Below, one piece after another: positions 1-11,437 of a stretch of 64,000 nt of DNA; the stretch's first letter is position 1; every line of letters starts with the position of its first letter. The stretch spans positions 261,413 to 325,412 of the forward strand of contig KL647292.1 in the NCBI GenBank assembly GCA_000727475.1, in the 5' to 3' direction. The translations under genes and the position numbers were made by a program. Source of the DNA: Sarcocystis neurona (taxonomy: Eukaryota > Apicomplexa > Conoidasida > Eucoccidiorida > Sarcocystidae). The notes below the pieces were generated by a model. It was not told the DNA's origin and ran no database searches. It saw only the letters and a list, made by a program, of their open reading frames with translations.

Positions 1-1802
1 GTGTACGTGCTTCCACGCGGGTCACATACACGTCGGCATCGGTACACACACATGTGTGCCAGGTGATACGCTGAAACGATGGATTGTACAGTACTGACGA
101 TGACGTCCAGGTATAAAGAGTTCTCCCTGTTATTATTCCGTACGGGAGTAGGGCTTATAGCGGATCCGTGTGCGGATGATTGTAAAGACGAACACTGCGT
201 GGGCACGTCGGCCTTTGTGTACAATCGCGTTAAGACGTACGCTGTCTGTAGGGTGTCAAAACGGGCGAGAACGAAGCAGAACACAAACAAACATGCCAAC
301 GGTGCACCACACTGCCCGCACAAATCGGTCGTAGTTCAGTTTTGTGGGTTGTTTGTTTACATACCTAGACAGTGTCCTACCGCTCCGGTGGATGAGGACT
401 TCCTCCATGTAGCCGCCCGTTTGTGGACACGCCTTGACCATATGCACCATCATACGCACATAATTCCTCGTCGCTTACCTTTCGCTTCCTATACAAGGAT
501 GTACACGCGCACACACTTACACGTTTTTATGTGTATAAATATATTTCTATGCGTGCAGGTAGAAGTGAATAGCTACGTATCTCTCCCTAACGCGCATGCA
601 CGTACGTCTTCATACCCGACTCTCCCGTGCAGTCACAGCGTAGGAACACATTCACGCTGTGCACCAGTTCGACGTGTATGGGCCCAATTAGACGCTAGCA
701 TACAGCTACAATAATATACACGTAGAAGCTTTTAAGGTTATAGCATATCAACTTCTAAGCTTCTTCCATACTCACGCGAGTCTCTTCGATTCCGTTCTCC
801 TGCAGCAGGACTCATTACGATATGGCGTACCGCCGCCCGCGGCTGCAACTGCTGCGGATGGCAACTGTTGCGGGCGGCTACTGTTGCTAGCCGTTTTCCG
901 ACTGCCCAATTCTCTACATATTCCGAAAGAGCCGTTTTTAACAGCGTAGCTTCTGTATACTTTTCGGTGTATTCAGACGCCCGTACTTCATGTAAGACGT
1001 CTGCTCAACGTACACTGCGGTTTTCCCGTCCCGTATTACACAGCAAGCTCTACCTAATATATATATATATACACACATATGCGTATGTGTACTTACACGA
1101 CTACCCATGCGTACACAGTAACGTAAATAGATTGATAGACGCATACGTGTATATAAATATGCGTGTATGGTGTATGTATCACTGTACGTACACACACGTG
1201 CGTAACTCCGTATAATTAGATCGTGCGTGGACCGTCTTGATATACGAGCATTTCTGCATGCAAGTATGTACTGCGCCTGACACCACTTCTCGCACCGGAC
1301 TGGTGCCACCCGACGGTGTACGCCGCATGGACGTGTCGATCTTCGCTGGAAGAGTATGCCCCCGTCTTCAGATACCTCCGTGCGTTCAAACTACGCACCT
1401 AACTTCCTATGCTTTTGCTTGCTCCCACAGCAGGAAGGTCTTGGCTGCCATCATGCAGCAATTGCGAGGACCGGCTAAAGCTCACTTGCCCAATATTGCA
1501 ATTTCTTCTCGAGACACATCCAGCATGCACCGTCTAGCAGTTCAGCTGTGAGCATGCTTGGAAGACAAGTATGTGAGGCACGCTGAACTCGCAGGCTGGG
1601 GGGGACAGGTTTGCTTAGGCCTCGCTGGTTGTTGTTGCAGTAACGCGCGGAAATCGTGCAATCCCCATTCCCTGTTGCACTTTGTTCCTGCCACTGCTGG
1701 TCTGTTCTGCTGCTTTAGCGACTGCCGGTGCCTCTCCCAGCGTGGTTGATACATCTTAACGGGCTTAGATACATACATGTAACTATTATCCACCCACTTA
1801 TC
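1..1802. other. Intergenic DNA, no supported gene
   Basis: The stretch is rich in TACGT/ACACAC words and short TA runs, for example near 1057-1080. Both strands carry ORFs of up to about 200 codons, but they overlap each other, are dominated by Tyr/His/Thr/Cys from simple sequence, and show no splice-supported extension. A TGCATGCA palindrome lies at 1255-1262. I see nothing else that can be assigned. Confidence 0.6.
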
Positions 1803-2960
1803 ATGATGACTTTTAAAATTTGTCCGACCTTGTTTTTTGGCGACGTCTGCGCCTTCCCCCGCCAGCAAGCGGCAGCGCTTCTGGCTCGCTCTCACGTGCC
1901 TTCTCCTTCTTCCCCGTGGTTGTCTTTCTTACGTACGTACTCGTATTGCGCGTCTCCTACGCTTTCGTCTCGTTTGTCTTTTGCGTCGTATCCTTCCTCT
2001 AACGTTTCATGCTTCTCTGCTTTTTCTGCTTCCTCTTCGTCTCTTGTCAGTTGGCGGCCTCGGCAGCGAGATTTTCTCGGCCTAACCGCCGCCGCGCCCT
2101 GGGCCGCTTACCTTCGGTATACACGGCGCCTCCTGCTGTTCCCCTTCGCTGAGGAAGTGACTTCTTCTGTAAACTTGAATCGTCGTGTACTCCCTGCTGC
2201 CAAAGAGGCAGCTGAGTCGTGTCAACTCCTACGTGGTCTTACACGTCACGTAGCCCCGGCTCGATCACGCGTCAGTCCACCCGTCTTCCCAATTACGACT
2301 CGCTTCTTCAGCAGTCCTGGAGGCAGGGGGAGCAGCAGCAGCATAGCAGAACAACACCAGCAACGTGTAAACTCGTCAGCTTCTCGAGCTGCTGCCTCCT
2401 CTGCGTCTACTGCGGACGACCTGTCTGCTAACAACTCTGATCGCAGTGCGTCCTCTTCAAGTGCCTCCCTTCCTACAAGACCTCTTCCGTCACCGCCTGT
2501 CTCTTCCGGTGCTACTGCTGCTGCTGCTGGCGTCTCTTCTTCGTCCTGTCCTGTTCCCTCTGCCGCCTCTCCTCCCTCTACTGTCGACGTGACTGAACCT
2601 GCTGTTCCTTTTTCCGCTGCTGCGTCTGCTTCCTCCGTTCCTGCCGCTGCGCCCCCTGTTTCATCTGCTGGTGCTGCTCCAGGGTCGCGCGCCCCTGCGT
2701 CTGCCGGTGCTGCTGCACACGCACCTCGCCTACACCGCTTGGTGCTGCCACCTACGCTGCCTCAATCACTAAAAGAGAGTGGAGAAGGAAAAGCGGCTAT
2801 TGCCGCTGCGATGGAAAGAGCACTGGAAGGCAGAGCAGCGGACCAGCGCAAGCTGGTTTTGGGCAGAAAACTGAGCGGAAACGATCATATGAGAATGGTC
2901 GTCCCAAAGGAAAGAAAAAAAAGGACAAAACACACTGGAGGACAGAACGCCACATACTAG
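1803..2960 (+). CDS. Hypothetical protein with low-complexity centre and basic C-terminus
   Basis: This is an open frame of 386 codons including the stop. I start it at the ATG pair at 1803; the frame is open slightly further upstream but without an ATG. The N-terminal ~190 residues are Ser/Arg/Leu-rich and almost free of acidic residues, which would suit an organelle-targeting extension; a possible presequence end lies around the TTRFFSSPGG segment. The middle (about residues 200-320) is Ser/Ala/Pro low complexity, typical of Eimeria. The last ~70 residues are charged and helical, ending in a lysine/arginine cluster (KERKKRTKHT), so a nucleic-acid or ribosome-associated role is conceivable but not shown. 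No family was recognised. It could be the last exon of a longer gene, since an acceptor near the start cannot be excluded. Confidence 0.5.
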   Translation: MMTFKICPTLFFGDVCAFPRQQAAALLARSHVPSPSSPWLSFLRTYSYCASPTLSSRLSFASYPSSNVSCFSAFSASSSSLVSWRPRQRDFLGLTAAAPWAAYLRYTRRLLLFPFAEEVTSSVNLNRRVLPAAKEAAESCQLLRGLTRHVAPARSRVSPPVFPITTRFFSSPGGRGSSSSIAEQHQQRVNSSASRAAASSASTADDLSANNSDRSASSSSASLPTRPLPSPPVSSGATAAAAGVSSSSCPVPSAASPPSTVDVTEPAVPFSAAASASSVPAAAPPVSSAGAAPGSRAPASAGAAAHAPRLHRLVLPPTLPQSLKESGEGKAAIAAAMERALEGRAADQRKLVLGRKLSGNDHMRMVVPKERKKRTKHTGGQNATY

Positions 2961-5448
2961 GATAACCGGCACTGTGAATACTACACGTTTTACATATTAC
3001 ACAGAGACGTATGAGTCTACGTTGGTGGTAGGTATACATCGTCCAACACCTCCTCTGCACACCCTCGTAGACACAAAGACTCTAATACGTGTACGTGTAG
3101 ATGTACCACCTGATGTACTAACGTGTCTCGTACACATGCACATCCGATTACAGGTGTGTATACAGAACGTGTAGAATCATCCCTAGGTTGCCTGCGCATA
3201 ACTACACGGTACTACTGGTGTTTCTTTCGCGCTAACCCACTCAGCTGCGTGAATAGAGAGGAAGAGAGAGATAAAGAGAGGAGGGGATCGGCCTCGGACC
3301 CGTTGCAGTGCGCCGTACGTATCTGCCTCTCGAGGACACTGAGCACCTGTAGCGTAACATCTTCACACTCTTGTAGGTAATCAACCTGTAGTACACATAC
3401 CCCATAATGTCCCAACATACCCCCCACCACAGGCCCTGATGTTCTGGCTGCCAAAAAAATTGGCAGCTGCAGAACATATCATGAGCGGTGTCGCAGGGAC
3501 ACATTTTTTATTTCTGCGGTCTCATTTGTATGAGAGCAGGCTCTTGGTGGAACCAAGCAGGTATAGAACTGGCCAGTCCCAGGTTTCCAGCCTGCAGTGT
3601 ATAATGGTTCCTCCGTGTGCCTAAAGGTATACGTTCGAATCTATGGTTGAGAAGTTATCGCGCTTGTAGGATTAACTGTACCTGGTATTTGTATATAAAG
3701 AGGCATGGATGCAGCTACACGAGAACGCTGTTCACGTTGTCGACCTGCTATACGAATATGAGCGGAGGAATTTCGTGTTCACGGGTTTGAAACACACACA
3801 TATTAAATGGGTGTATGTAATTATAAATATATATATATGTATATATGTATGTATACATGTATATTGTATTTGACGCTGAGGTGTGGTATCCCTTGTAGGA
3901 GGCAGAACGCTCTTACCTATGGAAATTACGCATCAACAGAGTAATGTAAGCTTGAACTATTGCTTGTGCGTACGAAGTGAGTTCACGTAAGTATTTCTTC
4001 TATACTGCGACGCGGGGAGGACCAATTATCTACATGCTTGTGCATCTTTGGTACACGTGGGTATACTGGAAAGGGGTCTGCAGAGTATGTATTGTGTAGT
4101 GCCTGAATAGGTCATTGTTGAAGGTTTTTTTTGTGGAGCAAGGGTACACTGGTGAAGCTTGCGCGGAAAATCTCTGTAAATAAGAACGAGCGCCTCTCAT
4201 TTTCGTCCTGAGAATGAACAGGAAAAGAACACACGTTCTGCGCGTCCTTGTCTCGTCTGGCTGTTCGCGTTGTGATAACTCTTCGTGCTCAAGGGACACC
4301 AGGCGGAGCCTTGTCGACAGTCACCGACGCTGTGAAGTAATAGAGGGATCTGTATAGTTGTCTACCACAGTGAGAGTGTTGCAGGGGTCTGGCGGCTGCT
4401 TGTGAGTGGGGCTTGCACAACGAGTCCGTTTGTTCGGTCGGTGGCTCATAGCGGCGGTTGCCTTGTGAACGAGAGTGGACAAGCAGGATGCGCCGCCGCG
4501 TACGTTGCAGGCTGTGAGCCGTGCACAACTGTTTTTACAGAGATGTGACAACACTTTGGCGTAACGGACCGGTATGGTAAACAGAGTGTGCTAGCAACGC
4601 GGCACTAAAGCAGTCCTTTTGTCTGTGTATGCATCAAGTTCCACGGGTATGCCGTGTGTGGTAGTATACGCGTGTCTGTGTTGAAGTTCAAGCACTCATC
4701 TTCCTACAGTTTTACAGATGTCACAAACCCCCGTGTGAGAAGGCAACTGGAAGATCTTAGTCTTTTGTTGCTTGGCCAGTTGTACTTTCTCAATCCAGCC
4801 ATTGAGCTGGGCTCGACCTGTTAGGCACTTCTTTCAGTTTCAATAGTTTCTCACGTCCCGCACCCCTCTGAGATGGGAATTCCAGCTTTTTGACCCTTCC
4901 TTGCGTGACAAGGTACGCTGCCTCAATACAAGAGTCGAAATGCATTCGAAGCCTTCGGTGACAGCAGGCGTGCCGGGGCCGTAAGCGGTGTTATTGTGTC
5001 TGCGCCGCCTAACTTCCTGTCAGGAGAAATTGTTCGAGATACGACTTTCGCCGTTAAGGTGACTGAAAATTTAGGGGCTGAACGGGGTGCTCAACGACCA
5101 ACTTAGTGTTGTGGTCATTGAATGATGAAGAAAAAGACCCTATGCCTTTCTTTCTGACTTCCACCCATATTTATTCCATGGCAACCGCTTGCCTTAAGAA
5201 TGTACTGCAGCTTTCTAAAGCGCACGGAAAGTGAGAGAACAACAGTCGTCTTCAAAGGATAGGCCAGGTGAAAGGACCTTGTCAACAGAGGACGCTCTGT
5301 CGCGGGAGCTTGTCCAGAAGATGCAGCTACAGAGCACCAGAAACACACCGTCGTTACTTGCCGTTTCGTATTTAAAGTGTATCGACTCTGCGAGGCAGTG
5401 CGGGCGGCACAGGGAACGGTGAATGTGAAATTCATCACCGGGTAGAAG
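2961..5448. other. Mostly intergenic DNA with possible small exons near its end
   Basis: TA/TG simple sequence is seen around 3822-3865. Two short segments on the plus strand have acceptor, open frame and donor in consistent order: 4847-4912 (22 codons, ends before GTACGC) and 5024-5058 (ends before GTGACT). They join in phase 0 and could be upstream exons of the candidate gene that follows, but I could not connect them to it in phase. A protein-like frame also runs about 5276-5390. No promoter element was recognised. Confidence 0.35.
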
Positions 5449-6201
5449 CATTTGTCGTATCACGGTGTGTCTGGCATTGCCTGCGGGTGTGTACCTCCTT
5501 TCACTGGCGTTACAAAATCCGCACTAAGCATCTATGGACTCAGTAGTTCATGCCTGTCTGTGCAAGTAAGTGAAAGCGGGGGATATTGCCTTGCAAAACT
5601 GGCGTGTGGAGTTCTAGTAGCACAACTTTGGATGCAGTTGGCCGTGCAGTGTGACACAAGCAGGATCATGGTCAGTCCACGGTAGAGATCACTTGAACAC
5701 TACAACACGGCCCCTGCGTAAAGGTGACGGGCTACGAAGGTAAACGGAAAAAGTTCGAGAAGGGTCGCCCGCCTAGCTGCTGTCGAACACAAGAACTCTG
5801 CAGTGATCGTACCCCTTTTGCTTCATCAGCGCCGATGTTAGACAAGCGATGCTGTGTGGATCTGGAGGGGAGTGCCGCCACACACTACACTGAAGAAATT
5901 CGCGCTCTTGGTAGGACGTGCTCTCAATCCTGCTGGCGACACACCTACCTAAATGCGTGTACTTCCCCTAGGGGATACAATAGTGGCAACGTTGTGGCTC
6001 TTCGATGTGCCGTGACTGTTGTGATATTGCCGCCGCTTCTGCTGTTGCCGCAACTTATGAAATTGTCACACTTTTTCTTCGTAGGGCTTCTTTCTAATCT
6101 TGAAAGGACCCATATCCTATCTGCTAAAGGTGCGACCAATGTGCAAAACCTGTCGCTACATTGGAGAACCAGGTGAAATGCGTCAAGCTGGAGAGTTTTA
6201 A
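5449..6201 (+). CDS. Candidate multi-exon gene for a small membrane protein
   Basis: A chain of short exons on the plus strand is proposed: 5449-5670 (or split at a strong GTAAGT donor at 5566), 5724-5739, 5830-5910, 5972-6006 and 6085-6201, the last ending in TAA. The phases agree at every junction, and introns would be about 50-90 bases. The last exon follows a clear pyrimidine-rich acceptor (ends TTCGTAG at 6084). It encodes a hydrophobic helix (FFLILKGPISYLL) followed by a CKTCRY cysteine pair and a short charged tail. The first exon also contains hydrophobic stretches. I do not recognise the family. The weak points are the donor at 6007 (GTGCCG) and the poor acceptor before 5724. Real exons in a wrong order or extra exons are possible. 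Confidence 0.28.
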
Positions 6202-7978
6202 TATCTCTGCGCCCCAACGCAAATGTTGAGAGAATACTATCTGCGTAGCTCCTAAATTCACGACTGCGTTTGATGCTACGCAACCGAACAGGTATGATTT
6301 CGGTCTTCGGAAATCTCAGAGGGATATCGCATAAAAGTTTCACTTGTTCATAAATATGGACACGCAAAAGTGAAGACTTTAGCATTGATGGTTAAAATCT
6401 TTTGCAACTTAAAAGCGCTCAATAGGCAGCTGGCTCCGCCAGATGTTTGCCGAAAAGCTAGCACAGTGCTAGAAGTGTGCCACAGCTTTCACTTCATTAT
6501 GGACCTCCGCACAGTCACCGGGTAGTCACATAAGTTCTTATGTCTCTAAAGAGCTTCACACTTATGGAGAGGCACCTGGGGCCCTCCCTCGCGTGTTACT
6601 TTGTTGGTCGGAAATGATTGTTAGGCGTCTACTCATCAATGCGCTTTCAAATCTCTTTAAGTGTCTAAACAGCCAGACGCATTAACAGGCTTTCAGAAAG
6701 TTCATCCTCCACTGCATACGCGTAAGGTGTGCAGCGAACACGCGCGTGTATACATTGCGGCAGTCGTGCCAGCGGTACACGTTGAGCGGTTCTCAACATC
6801 TGGTAGTGAGGAGCAGAGCTGCCGCTCGCATATATAGGAAGTGTATTCTCACAGTCACCTGCTGGATGTAATTTGCAGCAAATGGTAATACTCACCACCC
6901 AGGAATACCAGTTTAGACACAATGGCGGTATAAGGTGCTTTCGAGTCCACGTCTTCCGTGAACGGCTCGCTGTGTGTCTCCACGAGCTTGGCATAACGCT
7001 ACACGTTGTTTCCAGCGGAAAGTGTGCGAGTTCCTGCTTGGCAATTTAAAGAAGTTGTGCGGATACTTCTGTGACGTACTTTCATCGATGTGCGAAGTAA
7101 TATCTGTGCCCTGCATGCATTTTTCCTCATATACATATGTGTGTATATGTTCGTATGTGAATCTATATCTACACATCCATCCGTCTATATATATAATATG
7201 CATACATATATATATATACACACACACAGAAATCTCTGCGCACAATAATACGCGTGTCTAGCAAGAGACGCGTGCCGCACATCACCACGTGTGAATTTGC
7301 AACGGACTGAAAAGGGCAGGATCGTCTCCCGCACAGAGAACAGCAGTGTCCATTTCTTGTAGATTTGGAAGGCTGTGCGTACAAAAGCGTGCGGTAGTGT
7401 CAGCCGCTGGAGTCGGCGAAAATACTGCTTTTCTGATATTCGAATGAAACGTACATTTTGACGGGAACTACCAACAGCTACAGCCACCAAGTCACTTCTG
7501 CCCGACGAACTGTCCCTCTCAGCAGTAGCCACACGTCCTCCAGGGCTGCCCCCATTACCGACACATCGCACGCAAAGAGCGGACACGAAATGCGTGTCCG
7601 TGTTCTCAGACGGGCACCGGACTCTTTTTTACACCAAACAGTCAATCGCTGCTGCACATACAGTGAGAGTTGCTGCATACGATCGTCCCTCCGTGTGACT
7701 GCGTTTGTGCACTGCTCAAATCGCGGAACTTCCCTCTGTCGGACAAGCACCGCCTTAATGTCCACTACTCTTCTGGAAGAAAAGTGCGGAGCCGCTCTAA
7801 GCAAATTTCAGCATCTGTGTGGCTATCTCTCCACAGCAATAGAGTAACTGCGCAGGGAACATAAGGGGCTGTGCGCACACGGGTTGTGAGACTCCGCGCT
7901 CTTTTCTATCCCAGAGCAAGTGTGCTGTTATTTTCGCTGCTGCGATTGGTGCGCGTACTGCTGCTGCTACCTTCTTGC
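6202..7978. other. Intergenic DNA, no supported gene
   Basis: Opposite-strand ORFs of about 110-146 codons here overlap each other and have no supporting splice chain. A TA/CA microsatellite occupies about 7181-7229 and a TGCATGCA palindrome lies at 7112-7119. I see no RNA gene or mobile element. Confidence 0.5.
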
Positions 7979-10900
7979 TCAGGATGCTGCTGCTGCTGCG
8001 AGTGTTGTTGTTGCCGGTGTTGCTGCCGATGTCGCTGCTGTCACGCTGCTTCGAGTGGTCCATTTGGAACCAATTTCTGCATCTCTGCTGCGGCTGCACC
8101 AGCTGCGGATTCTCTCTTGCACGTGGTTCGCTAGCAGCTGGAGTAGCAGCGGCAGCAATCGAGCAGCAGCAAGCTGAGCCACGCACTGCACAACCTTCCA
8201 CACCTGCAGGCTCTCAACTGCAGCAGCAGCCTCTTTCAAAGCTACGCCTTCGCTGCTTCTGTCTTCGATAAGCCGCTGAACTGTTCCTGCAAACTGCTCA
8301 GTAGCACAATCCATGCAGACGCTGTCGTTGCTGCAGCTGCTATTGCTGCTGTTGCTGTTGCCGCTGTTGAAGCTGCTGTTTCTGCAGATGCTGCACCAGC
8401 TCCACCACCGCCAGCTGCTGACGCAGGAGTCATTTCTACACGCTGCTCGGGCAGCATGGCGGCTGCAGGGCTGCAGCAGATGCTGTCGTAGAGCCCCCAC
8501 AGGAAGGACAGCAGCAGCGCAAATCATCCGATGAAGAGTGGTGTACGTACACCGCAAGCGCGCAGCTTGCCGATCGAAGGCCGGCGTGCCCCCGACAAGG
8601 CACGCAAATTCTCGGCTAAACTGCTGCACGAGCTCTTCATTCAAACGCAACAACAGCCCTCTGTACACCTCTGCTGCTAAGGAACGAAACCTTTCCTGCA
8701 GCAGCTGTTTTGCAAGAACAGCAACTGGGCAAGACAATGCTGATGCTGCTTCCGCTCTGTGTCGTTGATATGCTGCGAAACTCTTCATCAACTCGACGCC
8801 TTTGCTTACGCTGCTGCTGTCGCCACTGCAGCTGCCACCGTTTCTGCTGCTGCTCCTGCTGCCGCTGCTACAGTTACGGACGTCACTAATGCTGCTGCTC
8901 CTCTCCGCAGAGAAGGAAAACCTGCTACAACAGCCGGGGTGTTCCACGTGGAGGGGGTCCACTTCCTCTCGTGCTGCTCCTGTTGCTGTCTCGTTTCGCA
9001 TCCGTAACCGCGACTCCTGCTGTGCCAAATGCTGCCGCTGGTGCTGCGGGTGCCTCTCCTTTTCCCAACCCCTCTGCGCCGCTGATAAGCTTCTTCTGTG
9101 GTGCTCCAGCTCCACCTGCTCAACTCCTAGCAGTCCTGCTTGAAGACTCTGCTGCTGCTGTTGCGGAAGCTGCGGGCACGGCTGATGGCTACGCTGCTGA
9201 TGCTGCTGCTGCAGTCGTTCTTCCAAAAGATGCTGCGCTTTCTGCCACAGGTACAGCAGTCGGTGGCCGTACGCTGCGGCTACGGAAGAATAAAACGCCC
9301 GTTCTTCGGTGTGTCTCTGCTGCAGCCGGTCCTCGCCCCCCCACCGCACTTCTCTCCACACCTCTTCACAACGTAGTGGCCTCTCCGGCAAGCTGTTGTT
9401 GCTGTTGCTACTCCTGCGATCAGTCGTCTTCCTGCTGCTGTCCTCACTCGTTTGGATCCGGCTCACCGAGCTGCAGCTCTCGCTGCGGCAGCTGTAGCTT
9501 TGGCTGCTGCTGTTATGACCGCTGCCATCCCCCCTACCGCTATCGCGAGTGCTGCTGTCTCCCGTGCGGCTATTGCTGGCGCTGCTGCGTCCACCGCTGA
9601 TGCTGCTGTCCTTCTCGACGTTGCTGCAGCTATTGCTGCCGCTGTTGTTGTCGCTCCTGCTGTCGCTGTGGGTGTCGCCGCTGCTGTTGCTGCTGCTCTC
9701 GCTGCTCCAGTCGCTGCTGTTGCAACTCCCCCACAACTCTCTTCCGAGGGCTGGATATGCGAGAGCTGCAGAGGTGAGCTGCTGGATCTGCGGCTGCAGG
9801 ACGCATAACACTTCGTCCGCTAGCGTGGCAGCAGCAGCAGCGCGTGCAGCAGCACAGGCCGACAAATTCCCAGGTCTGTTGTCTCTGATTTTGCAGCTGC
9901 TCGTAGTTCTGCCGTACCTGAGGAGGCGCCAATGGCAAGTTCGGAGCATCAGCAGCAGTAATAACCCCCCCGCACCGAGGAGCAGTGGTACAAGGGGCAA
10001 CAAACGACGTGAGAGCAGCTGCTGGAAAGATTTCGTCGGTGCTCCTACTTTTGCTGCTGCACCGCGCGTCCGTGCTGCTTCTGCTGCAGCTTCTTCTCCT
10101 GTTGCTTTTGCCAGGGACTCTACTGCTGACGCCGGTGCTGCCGTAGGAGTCAGCGTCAGGCGAACCTGCAGCACACGCAAGGGTAGCTGGAGCAGCAGCA
10201 GCGGAGGAGGAGGAGGCGGAGACGGAAGATAAGGACGCAGCGCTGCTGCTCGTACTCCACGGGGAGCAGCAGAGTTGGAACACTGCGCGGCTCGTTTTTG
10301 CCGAGCTGCTACAGTTGCTGACGCTGACGCTGCTGCTCCAGCTGATGACAAGGGACTTGTTGCTGCTGCTGAAACTGCTATCGAGGACGCAGAAACTGCG
10401 GCTGACGGAAAGATTCCCGGTGCTGCTGCTGGTGTCGGCGAAGGATCTGCTCCTGCTGCTTTTGGGGTGGCTACGGGCAGTCCCTTTCCTGCTGCTGCTA
10501 CTCCTGGTGGTCCTCCTGCTGCTAGTGACGTTCCGATGGAGGTTGCTGCTGCTGGAGCCTTCGACTCTGGCAACGCAGATATATGAAGAATCTTCACTGC
10601 TGCACCATCATGCGGCCTTCTCCATGCATGCGGAAATCCAGCAGCACCATTCGTCAGCAGGCTGCAGCGGCGTCTCCCGTTTTTTCCTGCACCTGCTGTT
10701 GCTGCTGCCTCTGGATCTGCTGCAGCTGCTATTGCTGCGCCTGCCTCTGTTGACGAAGCGGTGGTGGCTGCTTCTGAGGCACGCAGAAGTGGCAAGCGGG
10801 TCACTGCATTGCGCCCCGCTGCTTCAATTTCTGGTAAAGCGGTCGTACTTTGGCGCAATCGCGGCAGGACAGAGCTGCTGGCAACGGAACCATGTCTGCT

Positions 10901-11437
10901 GTGGGACAGTGTGGTGCAGCTACTGCTGCTGCTGCTACTGTTGTAAAGACTGCTGCCGTTCCTGGTGCTAGATCTGCTGCAGATGGCGCTGGCGCTACTG
11001 CTGCGGGTAGTGTTGCTGCCGTTGCAGGTGGCGCTGCATGTGATGCTGCCGTTGTCGAAAAAACTCGTGCTGCCGTTGCTGCCGCGTAACCAAAGGGAAC
11101 CAGCAGGAAGAGACGCAGCAGCAGCCGCAGCAGAGAGACACGCGCTTCGACGGGAAACTCCTGCAGAAGCCAAGGAAGCGTGCCTCCCAGCCGGATGTGC
11201 GCCCGCAGCAGCAAGAGGAAAAGAAGGACGAGGCAGTGGAGGTGGAAGCGCAGAAGAAGCAGCAGCAGGAGCGACAGAAAAAAGAGAAGTCGAAGTCAGT
11301 TTTACTGCCACAGAAAAGCGCACCTCCCACTGCAGCAAGAGACGGAAGGAAGCAAGCAGCAGAGAAAGGGAAAATACAAAACGACGCAGCACTAGAAGCA
11401 AACGATTTCTACGAAAAGACACCACCTGCCGCATCAT
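7979..11437 (-). CDS. Large hypothetical protein with homopolymer tracts
   Basis: This minus-strand frame runs about 1152 residues from an ATG at 11437 (a second ATG follows directly); upstream in-frame sequence lacks ATG. The N-terminus is basic then strongly hydrophobic (RNRLLLVLRRFVFSLSLLLA), suggesting a signal peptide or anchor. A second hydrophobic stretch (LPLVPLLLGAGGLLLLLML) lies near the middle. Ser/Asn- and Gln/Ala-rich runs from CAG/AGC repeats separate more complex parts. The C-terminal third, roughly 8.2-9.4 kb, has amphipathic, charged helices (EEVWREVRWGGEDRLQ; ELVQQFSREFACLVGG) unlike shadow translation. The coding strand carries CAG rather than CTG, as in the other confident genes here. 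No family was recognised. Introns may remove some of the low-complexity parts, and the true ends are uncertain. Confidence 0.55.
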   Translation of the reverse strand: MMRQVVSFRRNRLLLVLRRFVFSLSLLLASFRLLLQWEVRFSVAVKLTSTSLFSVAPAAASSALPPPLPRPSFPLAAAGAHPAGRHASLASAGVSRRSACLSAAAAAASLPAGSLWLRGSNGSTSFFDNGSITCSATCNGSNTTRSSSASAICSRSSTRNGSSLYNSSSSSSSCTTLSHSRHGSVASSSVLPRLRQSTTALPEIEAAGRNAVTRLPLLRASEAATTASSTEAGAAIAAAADPEAAATAGAGKNGRRRCSLLTNGAAGFPHAWRRPHDGAAVKILHISALPESKAPAAATSIGTSLAAGGPPGVAAAGKGLPVATPKAAGADPSPTPAAAPGIFPSAAVSASSIAVSAAATSPLSSAGAAASASATVAARQKRAAQCSNSAAPRGVRAAALRPYLPSPPPPPPLLLLQLPLRVLQVRLTLTPTAAPASAVESLAKATGEEAAAEAARTRGAAAKVGAPTKSFQQLLSRRLLPLVPLLLGAGGLLLLLMLRTCHWRLLRYGRTTSSCKIRDNRPGNLSACAAARAAAAATLADEVLCVLQPQIQQLTSAALAYPALGRELWGSCNSSDWSSESSSNSSGDTHSDSRSDNNSGSNSCSNVEKDSSISGGRSSASNSRTGDSSTRDSGRGDGSGHNSSSQSYSCRSESCSSVSRIQTSEDSSRKTTDRRSSNSNNSLPERPLRCEEVWREVRWGGEDRLQQRHTEERAFYSSVAAAYGHRLLYLWQKAQHLLEERLQQQHQQRSHQPCPQLPQQQQQSLQAGLLGVEQVELEHHRRSLSAAQRGWEKERHPQHQRQHLAQQESRLRMRNETATGAAREEVDPLHVEHPGCCSRFSFSAERSSSISDVRNCSSGSRSSSRNGGSCSGDSSSVSKGVELMKSFAAYQRHRAEAASALSCPVAVLAKQLLQERFRSLAAEVYRGLLLRLNEELVQQFSREFACLVGGTPAFDRQAARLRCTYTTLHRMICAAAVLPVGALRQHLLQPCSRHAARAACRNDSCVSSWRWWSWCSICRNSSFNSGNSNSSNSSCSNDSVCMDCATEQFAGTVQRLIEDRSSEGVALKEAAAAVESLQVWKVVQCVAQLAAARLLPLLLQLLANHVQERIRSWCSRSRDAEIGSKWTTRSSVTAATSAATPATTTLAAAAAS

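Noticed and set aside
8971..10971. Plus-strand Ala/Leu-rich ORFs opposite the 7979-11437 gene
   Set aside because: They are explained as shadows of CAG repeats. The minus-strand frame is longer and has charged, complex segments.
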